59,621 bases of DNA. Source: Gammaproteobacteria bacterium. GTDB taxonomy: Bacteria > Pseudomonadota > Gammaproteobacteria > Steroidobacterales > JABDKV01. The notes beneath the pieces were generated by a model, which had not been told where the DNA came from, searched no databases, and saw nothing but the letters and a program-made list of their open reading frames with translations. This document shows positions 26,569 to 35,571 of the stretch, piece by piece (position 1 is the stretch's first letter; each line of letters starts with the position of its first letter). The DNA lies in NCBI GenBank assembly GCA_013003425.1, contig JABDJB010000007.1:1-59621 (forward strand). Reading direction: 5' to 3'. Both the position numbers and the translations under genes were made by a program.

Positions 26569-27020
26569 TGGCGAGTTCCGCCAAGCAACGCCGGGCCGGC
26601 AGGAACCGCGCCCGTCGCGTCCTGATGCAGGTGCTTTACCAGTCCCTGCTCAATGAGCAGCCGCTGGCAGACATCAGGCAGCAGTTTGCACAGCGCGATT
26701 CCCTGGCCGGCGTCGATATGGATTTTTTCGACGACCTGCTGACCGAGGTCGATAGTGCGCGGGCCAATTACGATGAGGTAATCGGTCGCTATGCCGATCG
26801 CCCTGTTTCACAGCTCGACCCGGTAGAGCGAGCCGTAATTTATGGTGCGTTCGCAGAACTGAATGCGCGTAGCGATGTTCCCTATCGCGTCGTTATCAAC
26901 GAAGCGGTGACCCTGGCCAAACAGTTTGGCGGCACTGACGGCCACAAGTACGTCAACGCTCTGCTGGATCGTGCTGCTGCCGAACTGCGGCCGCAGGAAG
27001 CCGGCGGTGGACGAGACTGA
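26568..27020 (+). CDS. nusB: Transcription antitermination factor NusB
   Basis: The protein has 150 aa. An all-helical RNA-binding protein with the Arg-rich start 'AGRNRARRVLMQVLYQSLLNEQ', then 'FFDDLLTEVDSARANYDEVIGRYADRPVSQLDPVERAVIYGAFAELNARSDVPYRVVINEAVTLAKQFGGTDGHKYVNALLDRAA'. It binds boxA of rRNA leaders with NusE/S10. ribH-nusB-thiL is the standard gammaproteobacterial order, and all junctions overlap. Confidence 0.97.
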   Translation: MASSAKQRRAGRNRARRVLMQVLYQSLLNEQPLADIRQQFAQRDSLAGVDMDFFDDLLTEVDSARANYDEVIGRYADRPVSQLDPVERAVIYGAFAELNARSDVPYRVVINEAVTLAKQFGGTDGHKYVNALLDRAAAELRPQEAGGGRD

Positions 27021-27879
27021 AATAATCCGGCGTTTTTTTGCTCGCGGCAGTCAGCGCGAGGATGTGACGCTGGCGATCGGCGACGATGCTGCCGCAGTTC
27101 GCGTACCGGAACGGCATGAGCTTGTCAGCGCGATGGATACGCTGGTGGCCGATGTGCATTTCCCCGCTGCCATGGCAGCGCATGAAATCGGGCACCGGAC
27201 ACTTGCGGTGAACCTGAGTGATTTTGCCGCGATGGCGGCGCAGCCGGCGTGGGCGTTGTTGTCGCTGTCTTTGCCGCAAGCTGACGAGAGCTGGCTGCAA
27301 TCGTTCAGCGATGGGTTTTTCGAACTTGCCGACGAGTATGACGTGGCATTGATTGGTGGCGACCTGGTAAGCGGTCCGCTTGCCGCAACGGTTACGCTGC
27401 TCGGTCATGCGCCGCAGGGATCATTGATCCGGCGCAGCGGCGCGCGGGCAGGTGATGCGCTTTACGTTACCGGCCGTCCCGGTGCTGCCCTGGCGTCAGA
27501 CTACCTGCGCCGTCCCGAGCCGCGCGTGGTCGAGGGGCTGTCATTACGCGGCGTCGCCAGTGCGATGATCGATATTTCCGACGGATTACTCACCGATACG
27601 CGTCGCCTGGCCGAATCCTCGGGCGTGTGCATTACGCTCGATGCCGGCGCCCTGGCAGAGGTGGTGGAGGGCGATCTGCTGGCCGCCATTTGCGGCGGCG
27701 ACGACTACGAGTTGCTGTTCACTGCGCCGGAAGGGCAGACGGCCGCTGTCACCGGGATTGGTGCTGACCGGGGCTGCGGCGTGCGGCGCATCGGCCAGGT
27801 CGGGGAGGGGCAGGGCGTAGTGCTGCCGGGCCATGATCCGGACCGGCTGGCAGGCTATGATCATTTCTCCAAAACCTGA
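27007..27879 (+). CDS. thiL: Thiamine-monophosphate kinase
   Basis: The protein has 290 aa from GTG 27007, which overlaps the nusB end by 14 bp; the frame is open further back but only from here does it match ThiL ('ETEIIRRFFARGSQREDVTLAIGDDAAAVRV'). Other motifs: 'LVSAMDTLVADVHFP', 'GHRTLAVNLSDFAAMAAQPAWALLSL', 'VALIGGDLVSGPLAATVTLLG', 'AMIDISDGLLTDTRRLAESSGV', 'CGGDDYELLFT'. It phosphorylates thiamine monophosphate to the diphosphate with ATP. It is the last gene of the glyA-to-thiL run. Confidence 0.96.
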   Translation: MDETEIIRRFFARGSQREDVTLAIGDDAAAVRVPERHELVSAMDTLVADVHFPAAMAAHEIGHRTLAVNLSDFAAMAAQPAWALLSLSLPQADESWLQSFSDGFFELADEYDVALIGGDLVSGPLAATVTLLGHAPQGSLIRRSGARAGDALYVTGRPGAALASDYLRRPEPRVVEGLSLRGVASAMIDISDGLLTDTRRLAESSGVCITLDAGALAEVVEGDLLAAICGGDDYELLFTAPEGQTAAVTGIGADRGCGVRRIGQVGEGQGVVLPGHDPDRLAGYDHFSKT

Positions 27880-27907
27880 CAGCATTGGCTGGCAACTCAC
27901 TGATAAT
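27876..27907 (+). promoter_or_regulatory. Candidate long-spacer promoter of the cus operon
   Basis: CTGACA (27876-27881, overlapping the thiL stop) and GATAAT (27902-27907) each match consensus at 5 of 6 positions but are 20 bp apart. A 19-20 bp spacer is typical of promoters twisted open by MerR/CueR-type metal sensors, but no clear dyad is visible in the spacer. Confidence 0.3.
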
Positions 27908-27925
27908 GGTAGTAGTCTCGGCAAT

Positions 27926-28354
27926 ATGAATGTGCTGGCTGCAGTGCGACGACACCGTAAGGCCTGGGGCAGGAATGCCCTGGCAGCCTTTGCTGTTGCC
28001 TGGCTGAGCCTGGTTGCCCAGCCGTGCGTCATGGCACTGGAAGTGGACGACCATGGCGACTGCCCGCATTGCCCGCCGGCCATGGCGCACCATGAGGGCC
28101 ACGACATGGCCGCCATGGCAATGCCGTGTGCCGACAATGGCGACTGCGACACGCTGGATGATTTCAATTACGGCGGTCGCAGCGGCGATATCAAGCTGAA
28201 GCAGTTCGACGGCAAGGTGGTGGCGCTGCTGCCGCCGGCCCTGTCACTGCAGCAGGCACAGCTGCCCTGCCGGGCCCGCTCTGTCCCGCAGACCGATCAT
28301 CACTCCGGTGCTGCTCCCCCGTTATACGTCCTCAACTGCGTTTATCTGGACTGA
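27926..28354 (+). CDS. Small exported His/Met/Cys-rich protein heading the copper efflux operon
   Basis: The protein has 142 aa from ATG 27926. A basic start and a hydrophobic stretch (about 16-33, 'NALAAFAVAWLSLVAQPC') suggest export. Residues about 42-75 are packed with potential soft-metal ligands: CPHC, AMAHHEGHDMAAMAMPC and GDCD. The C-terminus has two further Cys and no recognised fold. It resembles the small Cys/His-rich proteins often placed in front of copper or silver resistance operons (DUF2946/CopL-like), although I cannot assign a family. cusC follows after 51 bp, so it probably belongs to the same transcript and may bind or carry Cu(I)/Ag(I) in the periplasm. Confidence 0.7.
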   Translation: MNVLAAVRRHRKAWGRNALAAFAVAWLSLVAQPCVMALEVDDHGDCPHCPPAMAHHEGHDMAAMAMPCADNGDCDTLDDFNYGGRSGDIKLKQFDGKVVALLPPALSLQQAQLPCRARSVPQTDHHSGAAPPLYVLNCVYLD

Positions 28355-28405
28355 CGATCTTCCCGCTGTAAACCGTTTTCGTTTACTACGCAGGAGATCG
28401 TTCCC

Positions 28406-29662
28406 ATGTTTGTTTTTCGCGGGCGTGTGCCCGAATTGTTGTTGTTGCTGCTGTTTTCAGCCGCGGCAAACAGCCAGTCACTGACTCTCGCCGAGGCCGA
28501 GCGGCTTGCCATTGCGGCTGAGCCTGGCCAGGCCGTACTTCTCGAGCGCGCCAGCGCACTGCGCGAACAGGCCGTCGCTGCCGGCCAGTTGCCCGACCCG
28601 AAGCTGCGTGTCGCGCTGGCCAACTTCCCGCTCGAGTCCGGTGGTTTTTCTACCGAGGGTATGACCCAGGCACAGGTCGGCCTGCGGCAGGCCTTTCCGC
28701 CGGGCAACAGCCGCGCTGTCAGTAGCCGTCATTATGAATCGATGGCATTGGAATTCGATGCCAGCGCTGCCGCCCGGCTACGTGATGTGCGGGCGGCCGT
28801 GCGCACCAGCTGGCTCGACGCCTGGTACTGGAATGCGGCGCGCGACATTGTCACCGCTATGCGCCCGCTGTTCGGCGACATGCTCAAGGTGACCGAGTCG
28901 CTTTATTCAGTCGGGCGGCGTAACCAGCAGGATGTATTGCGCGCACAGCTGGAGTTGAGCCGGCTGGAGGATCGCCTGATTGATATCGACCAGGGCGCTG
29001 CGCAGGCACAGGCACGCCTGTCTGAATGGATCGGCGACGAGGCACGCAGACAGATCGACAACGAGCTTCCCGCATGGCAGCCGCTGCCGCCGCGGGCACA
29101 GCTGCAGCAACAGCTGCGAGGCCATCCCGCAGTGCAGTCGGCCGATGCACGCATCACGGCAGCCAGTGATGCCGTAGAGCTTGCACAGCAGCAATACAAG
29201 CCGGGCTGGGCGCTTGATGTGGGCTACGCGTATCGCGACGGGCGCCTGCCGAATGGGGCCTCACGTTCCGATTTCGCAACTGTCGGGGTGACCCTGGACC
29301 TGCCGTATTTTCGCGGCAAGCGTCAGGATCGCCAGGTCGCTGCAGCACGGGGCCAGCGCCGAGCTGCCGCTGCCGGAAGAGAGCAGCTGCTGCGTCAGCT
29401 GGCCAGCCGGCTTGACGCCGGGTACGCACGCTGCGAGCAGCTGACCCGGCGGATCTCGCTCTACCAGCAACAGGTGTTACCGCAGGCACACGAGCATTCG
29501 ACGGCGGCGCTTAATGCCTATCAGAGTGACGCGGCTGACTTTGCTGATGTGATGCGTGCAGCTGTCGCCGAGCTCAACGCACAGCTCGAAGCTGTTCAAC
29601 TGCAGGTCGATCGGGCGCGCAGCTACGCGGTTGTGGCCAACCTCGGGGGGATCTGGCAATGA
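28406..29662 (+). CDS. cusC: TolC-family outer membrane factor of the Cus efflux system
   Basis: The protein has 418 aa with AGGAG upstream. The signal peptide is 'LLLLLLFSAAANSQS'. Two OEP repeats of helical, Gln/Arg/Ala-rich sequence follow, the first starting 'LTLAEAERLAIAAEPGQAVLLERASALREQAVAAGQLPDPKLRVALANFP', the second '..QLRGHPAVQSADARITAASDAVELAQQQYKPGWALDVGYAYRDG'. It forms the trimeric outer-membrane exit duct for CusBA. It overlaps cusB as ATGA. Confidence 0.87.
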   Translation: MFVFRGRVPELLLLLLFSAAANSQSLTLAEAERLAIAAEPGQAVLLERASALREQAVAAGQLPDPKLRVALANFPLESGGFSTEGMTQAQVGLRQAFPPGNSRAVSSRHYESMALEFDASAAARLRDVRAAVRTSWLDAWYWNAARDIVTAMRPLFGDMLKVTESLYSVGRRNQQDVLRAQLELSRLEDRLIDIDQGAAQAQARLSEWIGDEARRQIDNELPAWQPLPPRAQLQQQLRGHPAVQSADARITAASDAVELAQQQYKPGWALDVGYAYRDGRLPNGASRSDFATVGVTLDLPYFRGKRQDRQVAAARGQRRAAAAGREQLLRQLASRLDAGYARCEQLTRRISLYQQQVLPQAHEHSTAALNAYQSDAADFADVMRAAVAELNAQLEAVQLQVDRARSYAVVANLGGIWQ

Positions 29663-31104
29663 ACCGTCTGTTTATCATTTTGGTGCTGCTGTTTGCCGCC
29701 GCGGCTGGCGGATTCTTTATCGGCCAGGTGCAGCGTCCGGCGATGCAGGCAGCCGACGCGGATCCGGATAGTGGTGAGCCCGAAATTCTGTACTGGGTTG
29801 CACCGATGGATCCGAACTACCGTCGCGACGGCCCCGGCAAATCGCCGATGGGGATGGACCTGGTGCCTGTTTATGCCGGGTCGGCTGGCGCGGTGCCAGG
29901 TACTGTCTCAATTGATCCTGTCGTGGTCAGTAACCTCGGCGTACGGACCGCGCGCGCGGCCTTTGGCAGCCTCCCGCGACAATTACGAACCGTCGGCTAT
30001 GTCGGCTACGACGAGAATACGATGCAGCAGGTAAGCACGCGTGTTGCGGGCTGGGTGGAAAAACTGGCGGTCAGGGCCAGCGGCGATCCGGTCAGCAGCG
30101 GGCAGTTGTTGTTCGAGCTCTATTCACCGGACCTTGTTAATGCGCAGGAGGAATACCTGGCGGCGCTGCGCAGTAATAACACCGTGTTGCGCCGGGCATC
30201 ACGTGAGCGCCTGGCAGCGCTGGGTGTAAGCGCTGCCGGGATCACCCGTCTGGAAAAGGACCGGCAGGTAAAACAACGCACGCGGGTCTACGCAAAGCAG
30301 GACGGCATTGTTGCGCATCTGGGCATCCGCGAGGGTGGTTATGTCACGCCGGCAACGCCGATCATGACTATTGCCGCGCTGGACCGCGTCTGGGTAGTGG
30401 CCGAAGTGTTCGAACGCCAGGCCGGTTGGGTGCAACAAGGCCAGCAGGCGCGGGTGAGTACGGACTACCTGCCGGGACAAACCCGGGTGGGCAGCGTCGA
30501 CTATGTTTATCCGGAACTCGACCCCAAAACCCGCACGCTAAAAGTGCGTTTGGGTTTTGCTAACCCCGACGGTGTCCTGCGGCCCAACATGTTTGTGCGG
30601 GTCGAAATTGACGGGCAGGCAACCGAATCGGTTGTGCATGTGCCGCGAGAGGCGTTGATTCGAGGTGGCACGGTCAATCGTGTCGTGCTGGCCCTCGGTG
30701 ACGGGCAATTCCGTTCGCAGCCCGTTGAGCCGGGACTCGAGAGTGGTGACCGGGTGGCAATTCTGGATGGCCTGGCGGCCGGTGACGTCGTTGTTACGTC
30801 CGGGCAGTTCCTGATCGATTCAGAATCGAACATCGACGTGGCGCTCGGGCGCATGGAAAAACAGGCATCACGCGTCACTGTTGGAGCAGTTGTGGAAGGC
30901 TGGCGTGTTGCGCAGCAGCGCATCACGCTGATGCACGACCCGGTCGAGGAGTGGTCGTGGCCGGCGATGAGTATGGCCTTCGACGTGGCTGATCCGGCGT
31001 TGCTGGATGATCTCAGTCTTGGTCAGCGCGTGGATGTGGTTATCGAAGAAGAGGCCGGTGATCGCTTTGTCATCACCGCAATCAAAACCGGGTCGATGCC
31101 ATGA
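29659..31104 (+). CDS. cusB: RND periplasmic adaptor CusB with fused CusF domain
   Basis: The protein has 481 aa: an N-terminal membrane anchor (about 4-23), then a heavy-metal-binding domain at about 44-72 ('[28 protein letters not shown]', a YxCPMHP-type motif without the Cys). The adaptor core follows (lipoyl/hairpin '[40 protein letters not shown]', beta-barrel '[24 protein letters not shown]'). Residues about 405-481 are a CusF-type OB fold ('[19 protein letters not shown]', then '[20 protein letters not shown]'). This carries the WPxMxM copper site that is a separate periplasmic chaperone in E. coli. It links cusC and cusA with ATGA overlaps on both sides. Confidence 0.93.
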   Translation: MNRLFIILVLLFAAAAGGFFIGQVQRPAMQAADADPDSGEPEILYWVAPMDPNYRRDGPGKSPMGMDLVPVYAGSAGAVPGTVSIDPVVVSNLGVRTARAAFGSLPRQLRTVGYVGYDENTMQQVSTRVAGWVEKLAVRASGDPVSSGQLLFELYSPDLVNAQEEYLAALRSNNTVLRRASRERLAALGVSAAGITRLEKDRQVKQRTRVYAKQDGIVAHLGIREGGYVTPATPIMTIAALDRVWVVAEVFERQAGWVQQGQQARVSTDYLPGQTRVGSVDYVYPELDPKTRTLKVRLGFANPDGVLRPNMFVRVEIDGQATESVVHVPREALIRGGTVNRVVLALGDGQFRSQPVEPGLESGDRVAILDGLAAGDVVVTSGQFLIDSESNIDVALGRMEKQASRVTVGAVVEGWRVAQQRITLMHDPVEEWSWPAMSMAFDVADPALLDDLSLGQRVDVVIEEEAGDRFVITAIKTGSMP

Positions 31105-34100
31105 TTGCTGCGCTGATACGCTGGTCTGTTGCCAACCGATTCGTGGTGTTGCTGGCTACCGCTTTTGTGGTTGCCTGGGGCATCTTTTCCCTGCGTCAAA
31201 CACCAATCGATGCATTGCCGGACCTGTCCGACGTGCAGGTCATAATCAAGACGTCCTATCCCGGCCAGGCGCCGCAGGTGGTCGAAGACCAGGTGACCTA
31301 TCCGCTTACTACGGCAATGCTGTCGGTGCCACGGGCGCTGACCGTGCGTGGCTACTCGTTTTTCGGCGATTCCTACGTCTACGTTATTTTTGAAGACGGT
31401 ACAGACCTGTACTGGGCGCGCTCGCGCGTACTGGAATACCTGAGCCAGGTCGCAGCGCAGCTGCCCGACAACGCGAAACCGGCGCTGGGGCCGGATGCGA
31501 CCGGTGTCGGGTGGATTTATGAATACGCGCTGGTCGACCGCAGCGGGCGTCATGATCTTGCCGAGCTGCGCAGCCTGCAGGACTGGTTCCTCAAATTTGA
31601 GCTGCAGACTGTTCCGGGTGTGGCAGAAGTGGCCACTATCGGCGGCATGGTGCGCCAGTACCAGGTCGTGCTCGATCCTGACAAGTTGCGTGCCTATGGT
31701 TTGTCGTTGCAGCAGGTGCGGCGAGCGGTACAGCACGGCAACCAGGAAAGTGGTGGCTCGGTCATCGAGATGGCCGAAGCTGAATACATGGTGCGCGCCA
31801 CCGGCTATATTCAGGGCCCGGACGACCTGCGCAGCATTCCGCTGGGTGTTAACGCCAGCGGCACGCCGATAGTGTTAGGCGACATTGCCGAAATTCGGCT
31901 CGGACCGCAGATGCGGCGTGGCATTGCCGAGCTGGACGGCCAGGGTGAGGTTGTCGGCGCGGTAGTCGTGATGCGCTGGGGAGGCAATGCCTCGAAAACC
32001 ATCAGCGCGGTGCGCACGAAACTGGAGGAGCTCGAACGCAGCCTGCCCGATGGCGTCGAGGTGGTAACGACTTATGACCGCTCGGCACTGATCGACCGGG
32101 CCGTCGTCAACCTGCGCGAAAAACTTATCGAGGAGTTTGTCGTAGTTGCGCTGGTGTGCGCACTGTTCCTTTTTCACCTGCGCTCGTCGATGGTGGTAAT
32201 GCTGAGCCTGCCGGTCGGCATACTCGCAGCGTTTATTGTCATGCATCTGCAGGGCATCAACGCAAATATCATGTCCCTTGGGGGCATTGCGATCGCAATT
32301 GGCGCAATGGTCGATGGCGCAATCGTCATGATCGAAAACGTACACAAGCACATCGAGAAAGAACCACTGACCGATGACAATCGCTGGGACGTCATTGCCG
32401 AATCTGCCTGCGAGGTCGGGCCACCGCTGTTTTTGTCGCTGCTGATTATCACGCTCAGTTTCCTGCCGGTATTCACGCTGGAGGCTCAGGAAGGCCGCCT
32501 TTTCGCGCCGCTGGCTTTCACAAAGACCTACGCGATGGCGGCCGCTGCGGTGCTTGCAGTGACGCTGGTGCCGGTGCTTATGGGTTATTTCATTCGGGGT
32601 CGTGTGCTGCCCGAGCACAGCAACCCGATCAATCGATTCGTGGTTGCGCTGTACCGGCCGGCCATCAACGCGGTCATGCGTTTTCCTGCGCTCACCCTGC
32701 TGCTCGCGCTCGTCGTGCTGGTGGCAGGGCTGTGGCCGGCAACGCAACTGGGGTCGGAATTTATGCCGCCGCTGGATGAAGGCGACCTGATGTATATGCC
32801 GACTACATATCCAGGTGTTTCCATCGACAAGGCACGTGAGCTGCTGCAGCAGACCGACAAGCTGATCGCAGGCCTGCCGGAAGTGCAGCGGGTATTCGGC
32901 AAGATCGGCCGCGCCGAGACAGCCACCGATCCGGCGCCACTGACAATGATCGAAACTGTTATTCAGCTAAAACCACGCGAGCAATGGCGGCCGGGCATGA
33001 CACCGGAAAAACTGCGTGCGGAACTCGACCGCACCGTGCAGATTCCCGGCCTGACCAATGCATGGGTGATGCCGATCAAGACCCGCATCGATATGCTGGC
33101 AACCGGTATTAAAACACCGGTTGGCATCAAGGTGGCCGGGCCTGAACTTGGCGTGATCGAAAAGATCGGCCGCGACCTGGAGCGCGTGCTGGCCCGGGTG
33201 CCGGGTACCGTGTCGGTGTACTCCGAGCGCGTCACCGGCGGTCGCTATATCGAGGTTGATATCGACCGCGCCCGCGCAGCGCGTCTGGGCCTGAACATCG
33301 CGGACGTTCAGGAAGTAGTACGCACAGCGGTCGGCGGCATGAACGTCACACAAACTGTCGAGGGACTGGAGCGCTACCCGGTAAATATTCGTTACCCGCA
33401 AAAAGTTCGTGACTCGGTGGAGCAGCTGAGACTGCTGCCTGTCGTCACCGCAGGTGGCGCCCGCATTGCTCTGGCCGATGTGGCAGAGGTCCAGGTTGTC
33501 GACGGCCCGCCGGTGATTAAGAGCGAAAATGCGCGTCGCAACGGCTGGACCTATGTTGATATTGCGGATCGCGACCTGGGGTCGTATGTCGCCGCCGCAC
33601 AGCGCGTGGTAGCGGACGAGGTTGAATTGCCGACCGGTTACTCACTGGCGTGGTCGGGGCAGTATGAGTACATGGTGCGGGCAAAACAGCGGCTTTCGAT
33701 TGTCGGGCCATTGACCATCGCTATCATCATCCTGCTGCTTTACCTGAATTTTCGCCGCTTCGCCGAAGTCGCAATCATCATCGGCACCATGCCATTCGCT
33801 TTGATCGGCGGGCTCTGGTTGCTGTACCTGCTCGAATATGACCTGTCCGTAGCGGTTGGCGTTGGTTTCATTGCGCTGGCCGGCGTAGCAGTCGAGATCG
33901 GCGTGGTCATGCTGGTGTACCTGAACCGGGCCATGGGTGAGCAGGTCACGCTGGCGGCCAGCGAAGGGCGTCCGCTGGCCCGCAGCGATGTCCGGCAGGC
34001 CGTCATCGACGGGGCCCTGTTGCGGGTGCGGCCAATAATGATGACTGTGGCGACCATCGTAATCGGCCTGCTTCCGGTCATGCTCGGTGGTGGCACCGGC

Positions 34101-34217
34101 TCTGAAGTCATGCGGCGTATCGCGGCGCCCATGGTCGGCGGCATGGTCAGTGCCACGTTGCTTACGCTGGTGGTAATACCGGCGTTATTCGTCCTGTGGC
34201 GGACGCGCGAGTTGTGA
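31101..34217 (+). CDS. cusA: Copper/silver RND efflux pump CusA
   Basis: The protein has 1038 aa, an inner-membrane proton-driven pump of the heavy-metal RND family with the usual 12 hydrophobic segments in two halves. The methionine triad that binds Cu(I)/Ag(I) in E. coli CusA (Met573, 623, 672 from memory) aligns by eye with Met566 ('GDLMYMPTT'), Met616 ('[11 protein letters not shown]') and Met665 ('[11 protein letters not shown]'). Asp405 of the proton relay is in '[15 protein letters not shown]'. This separates it from CzcA/CnrA zinc-cobalt pumps. It is the last gene of the cusCBA operon. Confidence 0.94.
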   Translation: MIAALIRWSVANRFVVLLATAFVVAWGIFSLRQTPIDALPDLSDVQVIIKTSYPGQAPQVVEDQVTYPLTTAMLSVPRALTVRGYSFFGDSYVYVIFEDGTDLYWARSRVLEYLSQVAAQLPDNAKPALGPDATGVGWIYEYALVDRSGRHDLAELRSLQDWFLKFELQTVPGVAEVATIGGMVRQYQVVLDPDKLRAYGLSLQQVRRAVQHGNQESGGSVIEMAEAEYMVRATGYIQGPDDLRSIPLGVNASGTPIVLGDIAEIRLGPQMRRGIAELDGQGEVVGAVVVMRWGGNASKTISAVRTKLEELERSLPDGVEVVTTYDRSALIDRAVVNLREKLIEEFVVVALVCALFLFHLRSSMVVMLSLPVGILAAFIVMHLQGINANIMSLGGIAIAIGAMVDGAIVMIENVHKHIEKEPLTDDNRWDVIAESACEVGPPLFLSLLIITLSFLPVFTLEAQEGRLFAPLAFTKTYAMAAAAVLAVTLVPVLMGYFIRGRVLPEHSNPINRFVVALYRPAINAVMRFPALTLLLALVVLVAGLWPATQLGSEFMPPLDEGDLMYMPTTYPGVSIDKARELLQQTDKLIAGLPEVQRVFGKIGRAETATDPAPLTMIETVIQLKPREQWRPGMTPEKLRAELDRTVQIPGLTNAWVMPIKTRIDMLATGIKTPVGIKVAGPELGVIEKIGRDLERVLARVPGTVSVYSERVTGGRYIEVDIDRARAARLGLNIADVQEVVRTAVGGMNVTQTVEGLERYPVNIRYPQKVRDSVEQLRLLPVVTAGGARIALADVAEVQVVDGPPVIKSENARRNGWTYVDIADRDLGSYVAAAQRVVADEVELPTGYSLAWSGQYEYMVRAKQRLSIVGPLTIAIIILLLYLNFRRFAEVAIIIGTMPFALIGGLWLLYLLEYDLSVAVGVGFIALAGVAVEIGVVMLVYLNRAMGEQVTLAASEGRPLARSDVRQAVIDGALLRVRPIMMTVATIVIGLLPVMLGGGTGSEVMRRIAAPMVGGMVSATLLTLVVIPALFVLWRTREL

Positions 34218-34218
34218 G

Positions 34219-34244
34219 GCGCTGCAATCCGGTCAATGCAGCGC
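34219..34244. terminator. Hairpin at the cusA / BNR-lipoprotein convergent junction
   Basis: A perfect 8-bp stem, GCGCTGCA (34219-34226) with TGCAGCGC (34237-34244), has a 10-nt loop and starts 2 bp after the cusA stop. There is no T-run on either side, so a role as a terminator or 3'-end stabiliser is tentative. The convergent gene's stop (34233-34235) lies in the loop. Confidence 0.35.
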
Positions 34245-35462
34245 GGCTGTTGCCAGCCGGGCAGAGCGAAGTTGTTTTTCTTCGCCCGACGCATCGGTCC
34301 AGGCAAAAATCAGTGAATCGCCGGTGCGGATCATTTGCGGAAAGCCCGAAGAACGGGCGGCGCTGGTTGTGGCAATAATTTTTACCGGCCCGGCTCTGCC
34401 GTCAGCGGAAACTGCGCGGGCGCAGATCTCGCCGTCGCCTTGTTTATTTTTTCTCAGCCAGCTGACAACTGCCAGACCGTCGTCGATCAGCTCAATATCG
34501 ACACGGCCGATCACGTTATCTGTTTCGATGTCGACCGGATCATTGAATGTCGCCCCGGAGTCGTCCGAACGGGCGAAGCGAACACGCGGGAAGTCATTTG
34601 CGGCAGTGAACCAGGCAACGACGGCTATCTGGCCGGCAGCGGCAATTGCCGGTCCGTTGACCGGGCAACCGGGTATCTCCCAGCCGTCATTGCTGACCGG
34701 ACCACTGTGTTCCCAGCGTTCGCCAACGGCTCGTGCCAGGTAAATGTCGCGGATCTCTTCTGTGGTGCGATCCCGATAAACCATTAATGGTCCGCTGCTG
34801 CCCACCGCAACGTCAGTCTGGCAACAGTCACAGACCAGGTCGTCGGCAATTGTTTCTGCGCGGATGCTTCCGTCAGCTGCAATGACGGCGGAGCGCAGGG
34901 TCATGTGCCCGGCGCCGCCTGTGTCATGGTCGTGCCCATCCTGCGCCATATTGCGCCCGTCCAGCCAGACTGCGCCTATGCCGCCCTGCCAGGGAAACAG
35001 GCTGACAAAGCCGTGCTCGGTACGGGTTCCGTCACTGTGCGGGCTGACGGGTGCAGACCAGGTGTGGCCGGCGTCGGTCGAGACAGACACAACGACGTCA
35101 TAAGAGTAAATGCCACCCGGCTTTTTTTTCAGCCAGTGAGCCGCCCACAGCTGGTTGCTGACAGGAACTACCGACGGAAAGTCTGCCCAGTTGATAAACC
35201 ACTCTGTGCCCGTGGCGACCGTCGCAGGTTTTTTCCAGCCCTGGGCCCCAAGAGTGGACCACCGCAAGGCGTATTCGTCTGCGACCGGCTCGAGCCAGCT
35301 CAGCACCGCAGTGCCGTCTGGTGCGCGGGCCAGGTGTGGTTCGGCGCTCCCGGGCGCCGCATCAAGCGTTATGTTCACTGACGCGTGCGGTTGCGGTGAG
35401 CAGCCGGTTGTCAGCGCCAGAAGTACTGTAAAAAACCTCCACATTTGCAGCATCTTCTTCAT
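34233..35462 (-). CDS. Exported BNR/sialidase-fold lipoprotein
   Basis: The protein has 409 aa from ATG 35462; an in-frame start at 35492 adds ten residues before the signal. The lipobox is 'LALTTGC' near residue 21. The body is a six-bladed-propeller-like repeat series with Asp-box signatures such as 'VSVSTDAGHTWSAPVSP' and 'ARSDDSGATFNDPVDI', plus 'GAVWLDGRNMAQDGHDHDTGGAGHMTLRSAVIAADG'. An unusual 'DDLVCDCCQTDVAV' holds a Cys-x-Cys-Cys cluster. True sialidase catalytic residues are not recognisable, so enzyme activity is doubtful. The gene converges on cusA; the Cys cluster and a His-rich loop could bind metal, which would fit the neighbourhood. Confidence 0.72.
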   Translation of the reverse strand: MKKMLQMWRFFTVLLALTTGCSPQPHASVNITLDAAPGSAEPHLARAPDGTAVLSWLEPVADEYALRWSTLGAQGWKKPATVATGTEWFINWADFPSVVPVSNQLWAAHWLKKKPGGIYSYDVVVSVSTDAGHTWSAPVSPHSDGTRTEHGFVSLFPWQGGIGAVWLDGRNMAQDGHDHDTGGAGHMTLRSAVIAADGSIRAETIADDLVCDCCQTDVAVGSSGPLMVYRDRTTEEIRDIYLARAVGERWEHSGPVSNDGWEIPGCPVNGPAIAAAGQIAVVAWFTAANDFPRVRFARSDDSGATFNDPVDIETDNVIGRVDIELIDDGLAVVSWLRKNKQGDGEICARAVSADGRAGPVKIIATTSAARSSGFPQMIRTGDSLIFAWTDASGEEKQLRSARLATAALH

Positions 35463-35571
35463 CTTCGATTCGCAGGTAAATCTCTGAGGCATTACGCGAA
35501 ACCGATCACAGTCATTTGACCGTAAGCGGCATATCCTTGCGCACTGTTACTCAACATGTGGCGCGACCGCT

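Noticed and set aside
31101-34217. Zinc/cobalt pump CzcA
   Set aside because: The three methionines of the CusA copper site are present at matching positions and the operon carries a CusF domain.
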